This document shows, piece by piece, positions 58,500 to 64,000 of a DNA stretch of 64,000 bases. A model generated the notes under the pieces. It searched no databases, was not told the origin of the DNA, and worked only from the letters and a program-made list of their open reading frames with translations. Made by a program: the position numbers and the translations under genes. Within the stretch, counting starts at the first letter, position 1. The number at the start of each line of letters is the position of its first letter. This DNA is from Eonycteris spelaea (taxonomy: Eukaryota > Chordata > Mammalia > Chiroptera > Pteropodidae). The stretch covers positions 3,410,001 to 3,474,000 of the forward strand of contig PUFA01000092.1 in NCBI GenBank assembly GCA_003508835.1, given 5' to 3'.

Positions 58500-59485
58500 C
58501 TCTGAAATGTTATTGATGAAAATTGAGTTCAGGTTTGCATAAAAGTGATGAAAGTATGTCTTGTATATGCTATAAACAGATGAAAGAAATATGCTGAGGT
58601 TATAGACTATAGAAAGGCAAGAAAAAAATTAATGGAAGCAAAATATCTAAGGTATAGGAAATTTTAAAAACTGGAAGGGAGATGAATTTCATGTAGTAGA
58701 AATTGTTCCCACCATAATCACATTAAGACTTGAGGAAGAGAAACAAGAAGATATATCAGATACATAACAAAGGAATACATTTTAAAATATAAAAACCTTA
58801 TAGATCAATATTTAAAAAAACACTAAAGCTCCTATAGAAAATATGACAAAGACATAAATAAATAGCTTAAGCAAAAAAATATACATGGATGTTAAACATA
58901 TGCATAATTGTTCTTCCTTTACAGAAATAAAGTAATCTAAATGTCATTTGTTGACCATCAAAGTAGCAAGCCTCTTAAATGATAAAAAAAAAAACTGAAG
59001 AACCATTAAAATCCATGTTCTACCAACTGCTGATGTACATGATGTAAACATGTACTCCTTTTATTGAAAAGAATTTAGAAATATCTATGTAGAGCTGTTA
59101 AAAAGAATTTTTATTCTCAAAGTAATTCCATTTCTAAGAAAATAGTCAGACGTAAAAATTGTGTGTAAGGGTGTTTTTTCAATATAGAAATTATTTAAAC
59201 ATCATATTAAATAGAAAAATGGTATGTAAGCTATAATCGTATGCATGGTGGGCTATTAGAGAAGCAATAAATATATTCCTTTGCGTCTCTTAGAAATAAG
59301 CATTGCTTTCCCTATCCATAAAAACACAAGTGTACTAACAGACGTAGCTCAGGAAATTAAAGAATCTTAAATTGACAGTATGTAGCCTTGTCAGAATTTT
59401 GGTAAAAAAGTCTATATCTACTTAAACCTAGGTTAAGAATAAAGATGGGAAAAGAAAAATAGAGATTGAAGAAGTGGATCTCTGT
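58500..59485. other. Unassigned AT-rich sequence
   Basis: No gene or named repeat. Several A8-A10 runs. Confidence 0.45.
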
Positions 59486-59486
59486 G

Positions 59487-59560
59487 TCTTATGCCAGCCA
59501 ACTCCTGGGAGTTTCTAATTTTATTGACAAACATTATGTAATGAGGGTACTGCTGAAAGT
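59487..59560. repeat. Diverged dispersed repeat, copy A
   Basis: TCTTATGCCAGCCAACTCCTGGGAGTTTCTAATTTTATTGACAAAC and a following ATGAGGGTACTGCTGA resemble the sequence at 60592-60665 with roughly one difference in four or five bases. Confidence 0.7.
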
Positions 59561-60590
59561 GCAATCCTGAGTTAGAGCTGCTATTTAAATACCCATATCC
59601 ATATGAGTAAACATTATAAAATATAAAAAGTGCCATTAAATAATGATATGAACATGGATTTGTAGGTACAAAGCAAGAAGGAGTAATTACTTTGACAGGG
59701 AACAAAAATCATCAAAGATTGAAGGAAAGGCTTGAACTAGAATATTCACTAGTATAGACTTTTGCATTCCTCCTTGTGACTGAAAATAGAATATTCTCCC
59801 TTTTCAAAAAAAAAAATGTTAAGATTAGATCATTGTTTTCTTTGGAGGTGTAAAGAAAATATCAATGGCATTTTGAATTGTATATTATGTCCACAAATAA
59901 GAAAACATCTGCCAGTCAGGAACTGTAAGCATCCTTAAATAAATTTTCATTCAAATTATCAAAATATATATAAAGCATAAGTGAGCAAAAAAGAATAAGA
60001 ATATACCCAGGTTTGGCAAGCACCTAAAATGCTATTATTGCAATAGGGTCTTGCACACAATTTCATCTGTACCATTCAGCAAGTTCTATTGTAATTATTA
60101 GACAGAAAGGCAGAGGAGCAGGGAGATATTTCAGTGCTCCATTCTGTTCTTGCAATTACTTTGCCATATATATGACCCTAGTTTTGAGTGGGGATGCTAG
60201 AAGGAGAAGCCATAAGAGTTCACCTTAAAGGCATAAGTGAAGGATGACTTTTAACAAAGAACACTTTGAAGTCACAGGGAACTGATTTAAACATCTTATT
60301 AAACCAATGTCCTTTGCAAGCTTGGAGAACTTGGGCTCAATCCTGGTGAGTAGTAATATCTGGGAGTTCTAATGTGGAAAGTGGGATCTAGCAGCAAGAT
60401 GGGGAGAAAGGGAACTGTAGAGAAGGGAACTCTGGTTTAAAACAGGACTTCAGGTAGTAGCCATGGTGGAAGTAACTGTGGTGGGGACTGGATGTGGGCA
60501 CAAGATAGAGCTCAGCCCATAGAAAGAAACACTTGGCCAGGGCTGACAAATTTACCAGGCTCAAACCTGTGGAATGTTGTTTAGAGTAAG
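59561..60590. other. Unassigned sequence, purine-rich and GC-richer towards 60590
   Basis: 60320-60590 is G/A-rich and could be part of an old LTR-like repeat. No gene seen. Confidence 0.4.
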
Positions 60591-60591
60591 G

Positions 60592-60665
60592 AATCTTATG
60601 CCTGGTCAACTTCTGAGAGTTCACAATTTTATTGACAAATGTTTAAATAATGAGGAAACTGCTGA
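60592..60665. repeat. Diverged dispersed repeat, copy B
   Basis: TCTTATGCCTGGTCAACTTCTGAGAGTTCACAATTTTATTGACAAATG then ATGAGGAAACTGCTGA, the counterpart of 59487-59560. Same orientation, about 1.1 kb apart. Confidence 0.7.
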
Positions 60666-60669
60666 CTAC

Positions 60670-61895
60670 TGTTCCAGTTTAGGGCTCCCTTTGGAGATTC
60701 TCACTTCTGATGTTATTAGTTCTCTACCCTTCTGTATGCTTATGGGTATACTACTGGGCTATTACAGATAGCTGGCTGATTGCTGGAGAGTAGGAGAGAT
60801 AAACATGCTTGTTGGGACTGTAGAAAGGGTAAATGTGGGCCAGAACATAACGGTGTATGAGGGATAATAAAGAAGTTGAGGGTGGGAGGTAGACTGGGAC
60901 ATAGTTAGAAAGGGTAAGTATAACTATGAAGGGAATTTTGGAAAAACAAGCATTTGAAATATGGAGGACAGTTAGGAGATTGTCCTAATAATAACTAAAG
61001 AAAGAAATAATAATGTTGAATCAAGATAGGGTAGTCATATTGGGAGGAAGAAAAATGAGAGAAAAGTTTGGAAAGAGAACCTTAAATGTGAGAGAGGAAC
61101 AGGGAGAACATGACAATGACTAATGATCCTAATCTAGGCAAATATGAAGCCAGTGATGCCATCCATACAAGATGAGGGAAGGATGTTTTGGGGGGAAAAT
61201 GGTAATAATTTTGTTTGAGGCATGCTGAGTATGGAGAAGCAATATAACCATTACCGTAAACAAAAAGCAGAACTTACTTTTTTAAGGCCATTTTTTTATT
61301 CCAATCATTTGGACTAAAGGAAATCTTAACCCCAAAACTAAGACCCTAAAACTAAGTGGTGATTTCTTCTAACATTACAAAAGGATTCTTTAGTCAGTAG
61401 AAAGCGGTTCCACCAGATTTTTTTTTTCACATCATGACTGCCTGATGCATCAAAACCATAATTCATTTTTTAATACTTAGGTCTAGAGATAAATAAGAAG
61501 GGACTACTTCATGATAGGATAATGTAAATGTAAACAAATTAGAGGGGATAAAGTGAGGAGACAGAGAGAAACAGAAGGAAAAGAGAAGGCAAAAGTGAGA
61601 AGAAAGCAAGAGAAAGTCACAAAGGGAAAAGAAGAACATGAATCTAAGGACAAGAGTAGCCAGACAAGAAGAGCAAGATGGTGAGGCACCTAAGCTTCAT
61701 AAAAGGGTGGAAAACAGACTTAGGAAAAAAAGTAATACTCTGATACAAAAGATCTAGCAGAACATCTCTTTCTCAAAATCCAGTACACAGTTTGCCCAGT
61801 GTATTCTTGAGGGTTACAGAAAAAGGCCTTCCTTAAAGGGGGAGCTTTTTGAAATACCTTACCATCTCTAAAGCCTGAAATTTTGCATCTTATGT
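60670..61895. other. Unassigned sequence, G/A-rich on the plus strand
   Basis: No gene. 60780-61140 and 61540-61690 are purine-rich. The latter gives a 61-codon minus-strand frame of L, S and F that is a composition effect. Confidence 0.45.
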
Positions 61896-61899
61896 AGTA

Positions 61900-62060
61900 C
61901 TGTGACTTTAGGCAAGTGTTTTGATGTCAGCCTCAATGTCTGTGTGTGAAATACAGATAACACCTAAATGATTGATGTGAAAATTAAGTAAGATAATGCA
62001 GTATGGTGCCTGGTACATAGAAAGCATTCAATAGATGGTAGTTACTATTCTGAACAAGAA
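61900..62060 (+). mobile_element. MIR SINE, sense orientation
   Basis: GTGACTTTAGGCAAGTGTTTTGATGTCAGCCTCAATGTCTGTG, GTGAAAATTAAGTAAGATAATGC and GGTGCCTGGTACATAGAAAGCATTCAATAGATGG match the MIR core through its 3' end. Confidence 0.85.
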
Positions 62061-62064
62061 AAAT

Positions 62065-63115
62065 TCACAAATGGGCTCAAAAATAATTATAAATTCCACC
62101 ATTAGGTATTATGTCATTGCCTTTCCAGCTGTCTTTTATTATATGAAAGTCCACCCTGAGAAGGGCAAACTATTCTAGTCACTAACACTATAGTGTGGAG
62201 TCCTTAAACAGATCCCATCTTCCAAACAGCAAGAGGGATTTAGGGTACCATGGTTACAAAATAGCACATGGAATACTAAAGAAACAAAATAAACAACAAC
62301 AAAAACTACTGGAGAAAAGGAGAAAACACCATTTAGAATTTAGCATGTCCTTCTCCAATATCAAATGTGAAAGAGTTATGATCCTGCCTTTCTCTTAATA
62401 AAATCTTGTATAAGAGATAAAGATTCAAAGAGAACATTAAAATATGGAAGCACAGAGTGAAAAGATAAAATTAGAAATTTAGCAAGAATCACCAAAGAGA
62501 GAGTAAAGTTGTGAGTTTGAAATAAAATTTGATATGGCTTTCAGGGTTTTCATCAATAAGCAAAGATGTTGGAAGTGAGTTAAAGGTGAAAGTCCCCAGA
62601 AATTGAAGAAAAAGGCTGGGTCTAGATACCATGAAGTCAAAGGAGCAAAGGACTGAAGATTTGAGAGGGCAGAGTTTAATGAAGAGGCCGTCCAATCTTC
62701 AGGAAAGCAGTATACTTACTGGATTCTCATCTGTTACTGCATTGCTTTGTTTATATTTCTTAGGCAGCAAACTTGTCCTCTCAATATTAAGTCATGAATT
62801 TTGTAAATTATTTTTAATAATGCTACTGTATTAACAATTCTACCTCAGTTCTCACCATAATGAAAATGGATATTATATTTCTTTTTAAAAATTCAACTTT
62901 TTTAAAGAGATGAAGAGAAAATTAATTATTATAAAAATAAAGTGTTACTTAAGTTATCATGCAAGACATGCCCATTCTCATTTTAAAGGTGATTCATGAG
63001 TTTGTGGAATAAAGAAATCAAAAAAATGACCATGTATTATGTCCTTCCTACTGTTACAGTGTCATACTTTTCTTTACAAATGAACACATCTTAATATAAT
63101 TTTAAATTATATCTT
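62065..63115. other. Unassigned AT-rich sequence
   Basis: No gene or named repeat recognised. 62270-62330 is A-rich. Confidence 0.5.
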
Positions 63116-63117
63116 CT

Positions 63118-63119
<2 letters not shown>

Positions 63120-63173
<54 letters not shown>
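63120..63173. repeat. Long pure (CA)n microsatellite
   Basis: About 26 uninterrupted CA units. It lies just before the MLT1-type LTR. Purity and length predict high length variability. Confidence 0.97.
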
Positions 63174-63174
<1 letters not shown>

Positions 63175-63214
63175 CGGTACACAGATTGCACAGATAGCCC
63201 CAATTCTTTCTCTC

Positions 63215-63640
63215 TCATTGTGAGTGGGTTTTGTGCTCAGCCCTTGACTCTGAGCTTGGTCATGTGACTTGCTTTGTCAATGGACTATCAGCACACATGA
63301 TACCGGCAAAGGCTTACAAAACCCATGAGCATTTACCCTTGATTGCCTTAGCATTTTTATTCTTGCACCTCTGTTCTCATAACCTTGAGAACATACCTGG
63401 GCTACTCTTTCAGAAGATGAGATATGTGGGAAAAAGCTATATCTTCCTTCATCCTATCTGAAGCATTCCCATCCCCCTGCAATTAATCTACAGCTGTACA
63501 TACATGAATGAATCCAGCAAGATAAGCAGAACATGCCAGACAATCAAGGAGTTGTGTGTAATATAAGTGCATGTTTGCTTTAAGCCACAGTTTTGGTGTG
63601 GTTTATTATATGTTATAACCATGTCCAACAGCTCACACAC
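63215..63640 (+). mobile_element. MLT1-type (MaLR) LTR, sense
   Basis: TTGGTCATGTGACTTGCTTTGTCAATGGAC at the start, AACATGCCAGACAATCAAGGAG in the middle and TTTAAGCCACAGTTTTGGTGTGGTTTATTATATGTTATAACC at the end are the order of an old MaLR LTR (3' end normally 'taagccactaagttttggggtggtttgttacgcagcaa'). It is AT-decayed and has no internal part beside it. A 76-codon frame within (63231-63461) is a by-product. Confidence 0.6.
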
Positions 63641-63779
63641 ACATTTAATTATCTCAACAGAACTATAATGTCATACTTCTCCATTTCTACCTTCATACTA
63701 TATATTCTGATTATATATATTGATTAATAGATGGAGTATAGAGGAACTATGTTAATCAAATTTTTTAATGTATTTAGCT

Positions 63780-63920
63780 TCTAACACTAATTTTTTGTGT
63801 CCCAGGACTCTTCATTTTCAATTACTGAGGACCCCAAAAAGCTATATTTATGTAGGTTTTATCTATTATATCAACTGTGTAAGAAATTAAAACAGAAATT
63901 ATTAAAGTGCAAGTATAACT
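63780..63920. mobile_element. Possible old DNA-transposon fragment (weak)
   Basis: CACTAATTTTTTGTGTCCCAGGACTC, GAGGACCCCAAAAAGC and TTATGTAGGTTTTATCTATTATATC resemble a dispersed mammalian repeat usually reading 'gaccccaaagagcttttgtttatgtgggttatatctat'. Family not named. Confidence 0.35.
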
Positions 63921-63924
63921 AAGG

Positions 63925-64000
63925 GTCAAATATGTGGTGACAGAAATCTAACTATGGTAGTGAATACACAATGCAATATATATATACATATATATATATA
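63925..64000 (+). mobile_element. LINE-1 3' UTR fragment running off the window
   Basis: ATGTGGTGACAGAAATCTAACTATGG and GTGAATACACAATGCAATATA align with the plus-strand L1 3' UTR at ~17455-17505 (GCTGACGGAAAGTGGACTCTGG, ATCACACAATAGAATACATA). An AT dinucleotide tract follows at 63976-64000. It continues beyond the window. Confidence 0.55.

Overview
This window is nuclear DNA of a placental mammal and reads as an AT-rich, gene-poor intergenic (or deep intronic) stretch. I found no host protein-coding gene, no tRNA or rRNA gene, no CpG island and no exon chain. The organism call rests on the repeats: LINE-1 in several ages, many worn L2 and MIR copies, mammalian hAT relics (MER5A-like, MER20-like), a Tigger element, MaLR (MLT1-type) LTRs and one CR1/L3-type relic. 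I saw no Alu, B1/B2, carnivore SINEC, ruminant tRNA-SINE or equine ERE, so a primate, rodent, carnivore, ruminant or horse is unlikely. The 3' UTR wording of the younger L1s resembles laurasiatherian L1s, but I cannot name the order with confidence.

Layout. 1-1.34 kb: 3' end of a plus-strand L1. 3.5-5.1 kb: L2-like and MIR relics. 7.4-8.4 kb: a purine repeat, an L1 3' end and an antisense HAL1/L1-ORF1 relic. 12.05-17.60 kb: the largest element, a plus-strand L1 with a candidate 9-bp target-site duplication, broken ORF1 and ORF2, a microsatellite grown inside ORF2 and an internal deletion of most of its 5' UTR. 20.5-21.2 kb: a Tigger DNA transposon keeping the transposase N-terminus. 23.1-23.9 kb: an 86-bp tandem duplication, an L2 end and a compound microsatellite. 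24.5-40 kb: scattered MIR, L2, MER5A and an LTR-like repeat in otherwise unique sequence. 41.8-43.5 kb: MER20 and a long CR1/L3 relic. 46.3-51.5 kb: a dense stack of old repeats (MLT1, L1 fragment, hAT, several antisense L2). 53.4-58.5 kb: a second large L1 of the same family in the opposite orientation, keeping a long 5' UTR but lacking its 3' end. 61.9-64 kb: MIR, a long CA repeat, an MLT1-type LTR and the start of another L1 3' end.

No genes here work together in a pathway. The only coding history is that of transposons, all inactivated. The most useful observations concern how the two big L1 copies broke in complementary ways, the inverted pair they form, a few sharp palindromes, a recent tandem duplication and one non-repeat segment rich in homeodomain-type motifs. 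I did not find evidence for a new biological system. All repeat family names come from memory of consensus sequences and were not checked against a library.
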